8,094 bases of DNA from Chloroflexota bacterium (lineage in GTDB: Bacteria > Chloroflexota > Limnocylindria > Limnocylindrales > CSP1-4), in assembly GCA_004298915.1 (NCBI GenBank), contig SCTE01000516.1, positions 1 to 8,094 of the forward strand. Direction: 5' to 3'. Positions within the stretch are counted from its first letter, which is position 1. Every line of letters begins with the position of its first letter. Below are positions 1 to 5,926 of this stretch, in pieces. The position numbers and the translations under genes were made by a program. The notes below the pieces were generated by a model. That model searched no databases. It was not told where the DNA came from and saw only the letters and a program-made list of their open reading frames with translations.

Positions 1-1
1 C

Positions 2-676
2 CAGGAAGTCGCCGTCGTTATCCTCGAGGGCACCGTCTCGATCACGGCCGGCAGTCGATCCTTTCCCCACGTCGGGAGCCGCGCCTCCGTCTTCGAGCCC
101 ATCCCTCCGCCGGTGCTCCTGGTGGAACCGGGCGCGGCCATCGACGTGACCGCGCGGACGCGAGCCACGATCGGCATTGCGGGCGCTCCGGGAGGCACCA
201 CGCGGACGACACGGCTGATCGAGCCGGCCGACATCCGGGTCGAGGCTCGCGGCAGCGGTCAGACGGCCCGGACCGTCCACCACCTGCTGCCACCCGAGGC
301 AGAGGCGGGTCGCCTGATCGTCGTCGAGGTCCTGACCGCCGGCGGGAACTGGTCGAGCTATCCACCCCACAAGCACGACACGGACGATCCGCCCCGCGAG
401 TGCCTCCTCGAGGAGCTGTACTACTACCGATTCAGGCAACAGCAGGGATTCGCATTCCAGCGTGTCTACAGCGCGGATCGTGCCCTGGACGAAGCCCTCA
501 CCCCGATGCACGGCGACGCCGTCCTGGTGCCTCGCGGCTACCATCCCGTCGGCGTTCCGGCGGGCTACGACTGCTACTACCTCAACGTGATGGCCGGCCC
601 GATCCGCGAGTGGCGGTTCACCCTCGACCCGGACCATGCGTGGCTCATGGACTGGAGTCCCGATGCCCAGCGCTGA
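2..676 (+). CDS. iolB: 5-deoxy-glucuronate isomerase IolB, 5'-truncated by window edge
   Basis: IolB isomerises 5-deoxy-D-glucuronate to 2-deoxy-5-keto-D-gluconate in cytoplasmic myo-inositol catabolism. The frame is open from base 2, and 224 residues are visible up to the TGA at 674-676. The family is usually about 270-290 residues, so the missing part is the N-terminus; the first in-frame GTG (113) lies inside the conserved fold and is not the start. Diagnostic family motifs are all present: the early 'EVAVVILEG' strand, 'GNWSSYPPHKHD' (His codons at 368 and 374, the metal-site region of this bicupin), 'LEELYYYRF', 'PRGYHPV' and 'GYDCYYLNVMAGP', followed by the typical C-terminal Trp-rich end. 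The stop lies inside the next gene, a 14-base overlap that indicates translational coupling. The identification is very secure; the pathway role comes from family knowledge. Confidence 0.96.
   Translation, partial: QEVAVVILEGTVSITAGSRSFPHVGSRASVFEPIPPPVLLVEPGAAIDVTARTRATIGIAGAPGGTTRTTRLIEPADIRVEARGSGQTARTVHHLLPPEAEAGRLIVVEVLTAGGNWSSYPPHKHDTDDPPRECLLEELYYYRFRQQQGFAFQRVYSADRALDEALTPMHGDAVLVPRGYHPVGVPAGYDCYYLNVMAGPIREWRFTLDPDHAWLMDWSPDAQR
654..657 (+). promoter_or_regulatory. Shine-Dalgarno GGAG that sets the transaldolase start
   Basis: GGAG lies five bases before the ATG at 663, inside the last codons of iolB. It favours this ATG over the in-frame upstream ATG at 636 and over the later ATG at 732, neither of which has a comparable ribosome site. 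Confidence 0.6.
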
Positions 677-1784
677 ATCCACGCCGCGCCCCGGCGACGC
701 CGCGACCGTCGACGAGAGCCCGTTGGCGTTGATGGCTCGGACGACCCCGACCCAGTACTGGAACGATTCCTGCGCGGTCGCCGAACTCCGGTACGCGATC
801 GATCGCGGCGCCGTCGGTGCGACCTCAAATCCGACGATCGTCGGCGAGGTACTCAGGAAGGAGCAGGACGTCTGGCATTCGCGGATCCGGGCCATCGCCC
901 GTGAACGCCCGCACGCCACGGATCTCGACGTGACCTGGCAGGTGATCGAGGAGATGGCGGCCCGCGGCGCAGCGCTCCTCGAGCCGATCTACCGCGATGC
1001 GGCGGGGAAGCACGGACGGCTCTCGATCCAGACCGACCCGACCTGGTTTCGGGATGCCGATCGCATGCTCGAACAGGGACGTCGGTTTGACGCGCTCGGC
1101 CCGAACATGCAGGTCAAGTTTCCGGCGACGGCGGCCGGGCTGGTGGCCATCGAGCAGGCGACGTTCTTCGGGATCTCGATCAACGCCACGGTCTCGTTCA
1201 CCGTTCCCCAGGCGCTGGCCGTCGGCGATGCCGTCGAACGGGGCCTCAGCCGGCGCGAGGCCGCCGGTTTCGACATCTCGCGGATGAGCCCGGTCTGCAC
1301 CCTGATGATCGGCCGGCTCGATGACTGGATGAAGGCGATCGCGGAGCGCGATGACATCGCCCTGGATCCGGCCGCGGCGAACTGGGCGGGCCTCGCGGTC
1401 TTCAAGCGGGCCGCCGCGATCTACCGTGAGCGGGGCTACCGGACGCGACCCCTTGCGGCGGCCTACCGGCACCTGCTCCACTGGACCGAGCTGATCGGCG
1501 GCGATGTCAGCCTGACGATGCCCCATCAGTGGCAGCGTCGGTTCAACGCCACGACCGGCGAGGTCCGACCGCGGTTCGACGACCCGGTCCCGGGAACCTA
1601 CGTGGACGAGCTCCTGGCCCGGATTCCCGATTTCCGACGCGCGTTCGAGCCGCACGGTCTGGCCATCGAGGAGTTCGATACGTACGGAGCCACCGTTCGC
1701 ACCCTGCGAGGCTTCATCGGTTCGTACTGGGACCTCGTGCGCACAGTCGACGAGGTTCTGTTGCCCAACCCTGACGTCGCGTGA
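663..1784 (+). CDS. transaldolase-family protein coupled to iolB
   Basis: This is a 373-residue cytoplasmic TIM-barrel protein of the transaldolase/fructose-6-phosphate aldolase superfamily, whose members form a Schiff base with a keto sugar through a lysine. Visible landmarks are 'WND' at 33-35 (position of the family's early Asp), 'TSNPTIV' at 54-60, 'VKFPAT' with the presumed Schiff-base Lys152, and 'INATVSF' at about 173-179 (cf. IN-T--F in transaldolases). The C-terminal half (beyond about residue 210) departs from classical transaldolase, and I do not see the usual phosphate-pocket signature there, so the substrate may not be sedoheptulose 7-phosphate/glyceraldehyde 3-phosphate. The ATG at 663 overlaps the iolB stop by 14 bases. 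The context suggests a step in inositol or sugar-phosphate metabolism; whether it is a true transaldolase or a class-I-like aldolase cannot be settled from sequence. The family call is firm, the precise reaction open. Confidence 0.87.
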   Translation: MPSAESTPRPGDAATVDESPLALMARTTPTQYWNDSCAVAELRYAIDRGAVGATSNPTIVGEVLRKEQDVWHSRIRAIARERPHATDLDVTWQVIEEMAARGAALLEPIYRDAAGKHGRLSIQTDPTWFRDADRMLEQGRRFDALGPNMQVKFPATAAGLVAIEQATFFGISINATVSFTVPQALAVGDAVERGLSRREAAGFDISRMSPVCTLMIGRLDDWMKAIAERDDIALDPAAANWAGLAVFKRAAAIYRERGYRTRPLAAAYRHLLHWTELIGGDVSLTMPHQWQRRFNATTGEVRPRFDDPVPGTYVDELLARIPDFRRAFEPHGLAIEEFDTYGATVRTLRGFIGSYWDLVRTVDEVLLPNPDVA

Positions 1785-1854
1785 TCGGCCCGCGCCCGCG
1801 GCTCGACGTACGCACCACCAGTTGTCATGCCGGACACTCGCGAGTGCTCGACTC
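1785..1854. other. convergent intergenic gap with a 12-base palindrome
   Basis: These 70 bases separate the stops of the transaldolase gene and the amine oxidase gene. They contain CACTCGCGAGTG (1835-1846), a perfect palindrome able to fold as a 4-bp stem with a CGCG loop. No T-run follows on either strand, so it is at best a weak candidate for a bidirectional transcription end. Confidence 0.3.
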
Positions 1855-3465
1855 CTACGGGAAGATGCCCGCCTTGTAGTCGGCCAGGATCTCTGCGGCT
1901 GCCCGCGCACCCGTTTCGACGGCGCCGTTGAGGTACCCCTGGAAGTCCTGGGAGGTGTGCTCGCCGGCGAAATGGACGTTGCCCTGGCGCTCCTTCTCGA
2001 CGCCCGAGAAGCCCGTGTACTGGCCGACCTTCCAGTAGGAGTAGGAACCCTTCGTCCAAGGGTAGGCGGCCCAGTAGTCGATGGTTGCTCGGCCCTGGAG
2101 GTACTTGCCGCTGATTCCTGGCAGCACCGGCTCGATCTGGGCGAGGAACGACCTGGCGCGTGAATCCGGCGTCCCGGTCCCGAAGCTCGCCCCGACGTTG
2201 CCACCGGTGTAGTCCACGAGAATTCCGGAGGCCCCTGGCTGTGACCGTGTCACCTCCCAGGTGTTCTGGTATCCGGTGTCTGCATAGGTATTGCCGTTGT
2301 TGCCGAGGCCATACCAGTGGCGGTCCCGGAACTGGACATGGAGCTTCGAATTCGTGCCCATCGGCAGGTTCTGGATCGCGGTGTTCTTGAGCGCGCTGAA
2401 GCCCGCCTTGTTGGTGGTCATCGACTTGACCATCGAGAAGGGGACGGCCAACACCACCCGATCCACCATGGTCGCCCTTGTCTGGCCCTTGAACGAGAGG
2501 CTGTAGGAACCGTCGCCGTTGCGGGCGACGCCGGTCACCTCGGTCCCGTACGCGATCTGGCTGCCGAGGAGGCTCGCCAGCGCCTGGGGGATCTGGTCGT
2601 TGCCGCCGCGCACGTGGTACTTCTCATTTGAAGGCCCGAAGATTCGCAGCTGGCCTTGCCCCGAATAGGCGAGCAGGTAGAGCAGGTTCAGCGAGCTCTG
2701 GATGGAGCACTCGCCGCCATATTCGATGTTGTACGCCACGTCCAGGAGTTGGCCGAGCTTGGACTGCATGCCGGGCCCGACGTCGTAGCCGCGGGCGCTG
2801 GCCGGCACGTAGGCGTTGATCCAGTCCGTGATCGACATCAGGTCGAGCTGGCGCCCCCGGGTCGTGTAGGAGTTGTAGAGCGTCGGGTAGCTCGCCGCTG
2901 AGACGTCGCTGTGAAGCTGCTGCCAGATGTCCTTCAGGTCGGCCGTGGCGTTGGCAAAGCTGTACGAGCCGCCATCGAAGTAGAAGAAGTCCTCGGTCCC
3001 GTTGGGTTGCGCCGAGAGGAGATTGTCGAGCGGGTATCCGAGCTCCTGGGCCAGCTGGCGGATCGCCGCGTGGTTCTGGTCGATCAGCTCGCCACCATGC
3101 TCGGCGATCTGGCCGTCGGCAAAGGCGCCGCGGATCGTCCAGCATCGTCCGCCAGGTCGATTCGAGGCCTCGTAGACGGTCGCGCCGTAGCCGGCCTGCT
3201 TGAGGCGGTAGGCGCAGGTCAGGCCTGCCAGGCCGGCTCCGACGACGGCGATGCGCGGCGAGCTCGCGGCCGCTCGGACCGGCTGAACCCTGGCACCCGC
3301 GAGCGCGGCCGCGCCGAGAACGCCGGCCAGGCCGCCTCTGCGCAGCACGTCGCGCCGCGAGATGCGCTCCGTGAAGACGCGATCGATGGGAACGTCCCGC
3401 TCCCAGGACTCCCGGGCCACGGAAGCGGCTTCAGCCAGCTTCGCGGCCAGCGGCGTTCGAGCCAT
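1855..3465 (-). CDS. Tat-exported flavin-dependent amine oxidase
   Basis: This 536-residue protein belongs to the flavin monoamine oxidase/L-amino-acid oxidase superfamily, which oxidises amines with O2 to imine and H2O2. A twin-arginine motif SRRDVLR (36-42) is followed by a Gly/Ala-rich hydrophobic stretch (44-57) and Ala-rich cleavage region near residue 67, so export in folded, FAD-loaded form is likely. The mature part begins with the dinucleotide-binding strand VVGAGLAG (74-81), the ribose-binding acid in YEA (Glu99), RPGGRCWT (103-110) and AEHGGELID (121-129). The C-terminus carries FAGEHTS (499-505) and YLNGAVETG (511-519), the second FAD contact typical of the family. It is full length. 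The ATG has GGAGG five bases upstream (complement of 3471-3475). The unusual point is about 35 residues before the twin arginines; the strong ribosome site supports this start. The substrate is unknown, and no neighbour suggests one. Confidence 0.92.
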   Translation of the reverse strand: MARTPLAAKLAEAASVARESWERDVPIDRVFTERISRRDVLRRGGLAGVLGAAALAGARVQPVRAAASSPRIAVVGAGLAGLTCAYRLKQAGYGATVYEASNRPGGRCWTIRGAFADGQIAEHGGELIDQNHAAIRQLAQELGYPLDNLLSAQPNGTEDFFYFDGGSYSFANATADLKDIWQQLHSDVSAASYPTLYNSYTTRGRQLDLMSITDWINAYVPASARGYDVGPGMQSKLGQLLDVAYNIEYGGECSIQSSLNLLYLLAYSGQGQLRIFGPSNEKYHVRGGNDQIPQALASLLGSQIAYGTEVTGVARNGDGSYSLSFKGQTRATMVDRVVLAVPFSMVKSMTTNKAGFSALKNTAIQNLPMGTNSKLHVQFRDRHWYGLGNNGNTYADTGYQNTWEVTRSQPGASGILVDYTGGNVGASFGTGTPDSRARSFLAQIEPVLPGISGKYLQGRATIDYWAAYPWTKGSYSYWKVGQYTGFSGVEKERQGNVHFAGEHTSQDFQGYLNGAVETGARAAAEILADYKAGIFP

Positions 3466-3499
3466 GCGCTCCTCCAGTCAAAGCCAGCCCCGAGCACCC

Positions 3500-3505
3500 A
3501 CCGTA
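3500..3505 (-). promoter_or_regulatory. possible -10 element for the amine oxidase gene
   Basis: Read on the minus strand this is TACGGT, matching the minimal TANNNT pattern of -10 elements in G+C-rich bacteria. A transcript starting about 7 bases downstream would have a leader of roughly 28 bases holding the GGAGG site. No convincing -35 hexamer is found at 17-18 bases, so this is tentative. Confidence 0.22.
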
Positions 3506-3641
3506 GTCAACGCCATTGCCGATCACGATGCAAGGGTGTAGCGCGGCGCGGCGCGGGTGACACCGCGAAGCGTCGAGTGGTTCAGGGTGCCTTACGTTTC
3601 GTGGGCCGGTGTGGCGGCCCGCGGTCTCGTCAGGTGCAATC

Positions 3642-3657
3642 GCCCGTGATGACGGGC
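3642..3657. promoter_or_regulatory. inverted repeat GCCCGT-GATG-ACGGGC
   Basis: A perfect 6-bp dyad with a four-base centre lies in the divergent spacer, about 115 bases before the membrane-protein start. It could be an operator half-site pair or a small hairpin. There is no downstream T-run, so a terminator role is unlikely. Chance occurrence is possible in G+C-rich DNA. Confidence 0.28.
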
Positions 3658-3675
3658 CCATCCCGCGCGACAGGC

Positions 3676-3694
3676 ATGGATCACCCACATCCAT
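3676..3694. promoter_or_regulatory. inverted repeat ATGGAT-N7-ATCCAT
   Basis: A perfect 6-bp dyad with a seven-base spacer lies 18 bases after the previous dyad. The arms are A+T-richer than their surroundings, which makes chance pairing somewhat less trivial. Arm length and spacing would suit a dimeric regulator; no specific regulator is indicated. Confidence 0.28.
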
Positions 3695-3734
3695 CGCTCG
3701 GACCAAGGCCTCGCCGGATTTGATCCCTCGGCCG

Positions 3735-3765
3735 GTGACGCTCGGCCTGCACCACGTGCTAGCGT
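3735..3765 (+). promoter_or_regulatory. possible promoter giving a leaderless transcript
   Basis: TAGCGT (3760-3765) fits the TANNNT -10 pattern and ends seven bases before the ATG at 3773, so the predicted transcription start falls on or next to the start codon. GTGACG (3735-3740) shares four of six bases with TTGACA, but at a long 19-base spacing. There is no Shine-Dalgarno before this gene, which is consistent with leaderless initiation. This is inference from pattern only. Confidence 0.35.
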
Positions 3766-3772
3766 CGCGGTG

Positions 3773-4456
3773 ATGCGCAAGGAGCTGTCGTTCCGGGCCG
3801 CCGCTGCCGCCGTGATCGGTTTCGCGATCGCGATGGCCTACCTCGAATCGGCGGTCGTGGTCTACCTCCAGGGGGCGCTCGACGGGCGCGTCGGCGAGAT
3901 CTTTCCGCTGCGACCGGAGCTTGCCGTCGGGGACTACATCCTGATCGAGGTCGGTCGAGAGGTCGCGACGATCGTCATGATCGGCGCCGTCGGGTTGCTC
4001 GTCGGTCGCTCGAGCCTGGAACGCCTGGCCTGGGCTGCCGTCGTGTTCGGGGCGTGGGACATCGGGTATTACGCGTGGCTCCAGGTCTTCAGCGGCTGGC
4101 CGGGATCCCTCGCGACGACCGACCTGCTGTTCCTCATCCCGCTTCCATGGGTCGGGCCGGTCTGGTCGCCGATCGCCGTGAGCGTTGCGCTCGTGGGTGC
4201 CGGCCTGACCGCCGCCGCGCGGCTGCATTCCGGCGCCTCCCTCACCGTTGCGCGACGTCATTGGCTCGCGGGTCTCGGCGGCGGGTTCCTGGTCATCCTC
4301 TCCTGGACGATCGATTCGGGCAGGCTGCTCGATGGCACCCTGCCCGGACCGTTCCCGTGGCCGATCTTCGTGATCGGCCTCGGCCTCGCGCTCGCCGCTG
4401 CGGTCGACGTGTTCCGGACCCGGGCCGGAACGACGCGGCCTCAGCCGATCACGTAG
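3773..4456 (+). CDS. polytopic membrane protein, unknown function, about six helices
   Basis: The product is 227 residues. Hydrophobic segments lie at roughly 9-36, 54-78, 83-106, 118-149, 163-180 and 194-214, giving an inner-membrane protein with about six helices. Motifs that look functional because they put polar residues in or beside helices are YLES (Glu25), EVGREVAT (Glu59, Arg62, Glu63), FGAWDIGYYAWL (Asp96, Tyr99, Tyr100), GWP (108-110) and LIPLPWVGP (121-129). I recognise the pattern as a conserved uncharacterised bacterial membrane family but cannot assign a function. A GTG at 3770 directly precedes the chosen ATG and is an alternative start; neither has a ribosome site. The last 16 bases overlap tail-to-tail with the next gene, whose stop is on the other strand. 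Confidence 0.82.
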   Translation: MRKELSFRAAAAAVIGFAIAMAYLESAVVVYLQGALDGRVGEIFPLRPELAVGDYILIEVGREVATIVMIGAVGLLVGRSSLERLAWAAVVFGAWDIGYYAWLQVFSGWPGSLATTDLLFLIPLPWVGPVWSPIAVSVALVGAGLTAAARLHSGASLTVARRHWLAGLGGGFLVILSWTIDSGRLLDGTLPGPFPWPIFVIGLGLALAAAVDVFRTRAGTTRPQPIT

Positions 4457-5223
4457 ACCACGGCCACCGTTACGGTCACCTCGTTCGTGCCCGGCTGGAC
4501 CGGCGTCGCGAGATCGCGGACGGCCGCGCCGGCCTGGGCCCCGTAGTACATGGGGTAGGGAACCGGTGCGACGGTCTCGTTGATCGAGGCGACCCCGGTG
4601 ATCGTGACGCCCGCTGCGGACGCGAGGGTCTGGGCCTTCGACTTCGCCTCGGCCATGGCCGCCTCCCGGGCCTGGCGCTCGGCCGCGACCTGATTGTCGA
4701 CGCGGAACGAGACACCATCGAGCGTCGTCGCGCCCGCCCCCAACGCTCCGTCGATCGCGTCCCCGACGATATCGAGGCTGCGGATCGTCACGGCGATGCC
4801 GTTGGACAGGTTGTAGCCCGTCAGTCGAGGCGCGCTCCCGTTCGACGAATAGTCGTACACCGGCTGGAGCGACAGGATCGTCGTCTGGATGTCCTTGTCC
4901 GCGATGCCCAGCTTCTTCAGGCTCGCGATGACGGCGGTCATCGCCGTGGCGTTGGCGGTCCGCGCTGCCTTCACGGTCTTCGCCGTGATCGACACGCCGA
5001 GGCGGAGATCCGCGATGTCCGGACTGATGACCACCCGGCCGGTTCCGCTGACGGCGATCGTGTGCTCGGGTGCGGCGGCCGGGTCGGCGGCCAGGATCGG
5101 TCGCGGGCCGAGGGCCGGCCCCGCGATCAGGGCCACGACGAGGCCCGTGGCGAGGCCGAGGCCCGCCCATCGAACGCGGGCGCTCGGAAGCGGGATGGAC
5201 ACGGTGATCGTTGACGGTGTCAT
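4441..5223 (-). CDS. exported SIMPL-domain (DUF541) protein
   Basis: The product is 260 residues. A hydrophobic stretch at about 19-39 after several N-terminal residues including two Arg, followed by an Ala-rich region near 45-52, forms a signal peptide or N-terminal anchor. The rest (about 54-258) is one SIMPL/DUF541 domain (Pfam PF04402): the opening strand 'IAVSGTGRVVISPDIADL', an Ala-rich helix ending 'SLKKLGIADKDIQTT', 'LQPVYDY', 'GVSFRVDN' and the helix 'AREAAMAEAKSKAQTL'. Family members are periplasmic or secreted (E. coli YggE, Brucella BP26 form ring-like oligomers) with poorly known roles, some linked to oxidative stress. The ATG has GGAG six bases upstream (complement of 5230-5233). 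It is length-complete and overlaps the membrane-protein gene tail-to-tail by 16 bases. Domain identity is secure, function unknown. Confidence 0.92.
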   Translation of the reverse strand: MTPSTITVSIPLPSARVRWAGLGLATGLVVALIAGPALGPRPILAADPAAAPEHTIAVSGTGRVVISPDIADLRLGVSITAKTVKAARTANATAMTAVIASLKKLGIADKDIQTTILSLQPVYDYSSNGSAPRLTGYNLSNGIAVTIRSLDIVGDAIDGALGAGATTLDGVSFRVDNQVAAERQAREAAMAEAKSKAQTLASAAGVTITGVASINETVAPVPYPMYYGAQAGAAVRDLATPVQPGTNEVTVTVAVVYVIG

Positions 5224-5380
5224 CGAAGTCTCCAGTCAGATGCGATGCGGCGAACGGCGCCGCGTCCTGCCGAGACGCCCGGACTGGCGGCGCGGTTTCG
5301 TGCAGGCGACCGGCACTGACCGGGGTCGATTCCGCTCGTACTCATTCGTGGTTCTGATGACCGGCCACCAGGCCGCTCTT

Positions 5381-5387
5381 GAGGAGG
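5381..5387 (+). promoter_or_regulatory. Shine-Dalgarno GAGGAGG for the VOC gene
   Basis: GAGGAGG ends seven bases before the ATG at 5395 and four bases before an in-frame GTG at 5392. The spacing favours the ATG. Confidence 0.65.
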
Positions 5388-5394
5388 ACGTGTG

Positions 5395-5751
5395 ATGGGC
5401 AACCCGATCGTGCATTTCGAGATCCGGTCCGTGGACCCCGATGCCAGCCGAGCGTTCTACGGCGAGCTATTCGGCTGGACCTACCCACCCGGCGGCTTTC
5501 CCGGCTACACGTACGTCGAGAGCGGCGTTCCGAGTGGCACCATTCCCGGCGGCATCAGCCCGCTCCAGGGCGGTGACGCGATGGTCACGGTCTTCGCCGG
5601 GGTCGCCAACGTGGCCGAGACGCTCGAGCGCGCCGTTGCGCTCGGGGGCCGGATCGTGCAACCGGCCACGAGTGTTCCGGGCGTCACGTTCGGGCTGTTC
5701 GCCGATCCGCAGGGCCAGGTGGTCGGCGTGGCCTCCAACGACGCGATGTAG
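5395..5751 (+). CDS. VOC-superfamily (glyoxalase-fold) protein
   Basis: This is a small cytoplasmic protein of 118 residues, one vicinal-oxygen-chelate module of two beta-alpha-beta-beta-beta units. The first unit opens with VHFEI (6-10) and 'DASRAFYGELFGW' (16-28). The second runs from MVTVFAGV through a helix with ETLERAVALGG to FADPQGQVVGV (102-112). His7 occupies the usual first metal-ligand position, but the last ligand, normally Glu in a DP-G---E pattern, is Gly111 here, so classical glyoxalase I metal chemistry is doubtful. Single-module members often dimerise and bind small molecules or antibiotics; the substrate cannot be named. It has its own strong ribosome site and diverges from the SIMPL gene across about 170 bases, so it is probably a separate transcription unit. 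Confidence 0.9.
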   Translation: MGNPIVHFEIRSVDPDASRAFYGELFGWTYPPGGFPGYTYVESGVPSGTIPGGISPLQGGDAMVTVFAGVANVAETLERAVALGGRIVQPATSVPGVTFGLFADPQGQVVGVASNDAM

Positions 5752-5926
5752 TCGCTTCGCGCTCGAACGCATCCGGGCGCCCGGCGCACTCCTCGGCATC
5801 GCGCGCGAGTGGGAGTGACGGGCGCCTCGGCATTCGGCGGACACCATAGGACCTTGGGGTCGGGTCCGGTGTGGGCCTCTTGGGTCGTGGTTCGGGGAAC
5901 CCAGCCAGCCCACGATTGGCCTCCCA
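5752..5926. other. intergenic region before the SpoIID-type gene
   Basis: These 175 bases contain the perfect palindrome CCGGGCGCCCGG (5773-5784), 21 bases after the VOC stop. It might help end transcription but has no T-run. No convincing promoter hexamers or Shine-Dalgarno for the downstream ATG are seen. Confidence 0.3.

Larger units (their letters stand above)
3466..3772. other. divergent intergenic region with several dyad symmetries
   Basis: About 307 bases lie between two divergently transcribed starts. No credible gene is seen; the long frames crossing it are antisense or out-of-frame shadows. It holds the Shine-Dalgarno of the oxidase gene (3471-3475) and three small inverted repeats: GGGCC-N8-GGCCC (3603-3620), GCCCGT-GATG-ACGGGC (3642-3657) and ATGGAT-N7-ATCCAT (3676-3694). 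It also holds weak promoter-like sequences on both strands. This is where control of both flanking genes would be expected. Confidence 0.45.

Noticed and set aside
113..676. GTG at 113 as the start of iolB
   Set aside because: The same frame is open and clearly homologous to IolB back to base 2, so the gene begins before the window.
825..2204. Minus-strand frame of 459 codons
   Set aside because: It is antisense to the transaldolase gene and overlaps the end of the oxidase gene in another frame; its composition is low-complexity and it shows no motif.
2911..3723. Plus-strand frame of 270 codons opposite the oxidase gene start
   Set aside because: It is antisense to a well-supported gene with FAD-binding and Tat motifs, and has no domain of its own.
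3431..5170. Minus-strand frame of 579 codons
   Set aside because: It runs antisense through the membrane-protein gene, out of frame through the SIMPL gene and across the intergenic spacer. The composition is Arg/Gly/Asp-rich with no recognisable domain, typical of noncoding frames in G+C-rich DNA.
3472..5239. Shared CTCCAGTCA just upstream of both minus-strand starts (3472-3480 and 5230-5238)
   Set aside because: The CTCC part is the complement of the Shine-Dalgarno in both cases, leaving only five further shared bases, which chance can explain.
5773..5784. CCGGGCGCCCGG as an intrinsic terminator after the VOC gene
   Set aside because: It is a perfect palindrome but has no loop spacing or T-run; such G+C palindromes are common in DNA of this composition.
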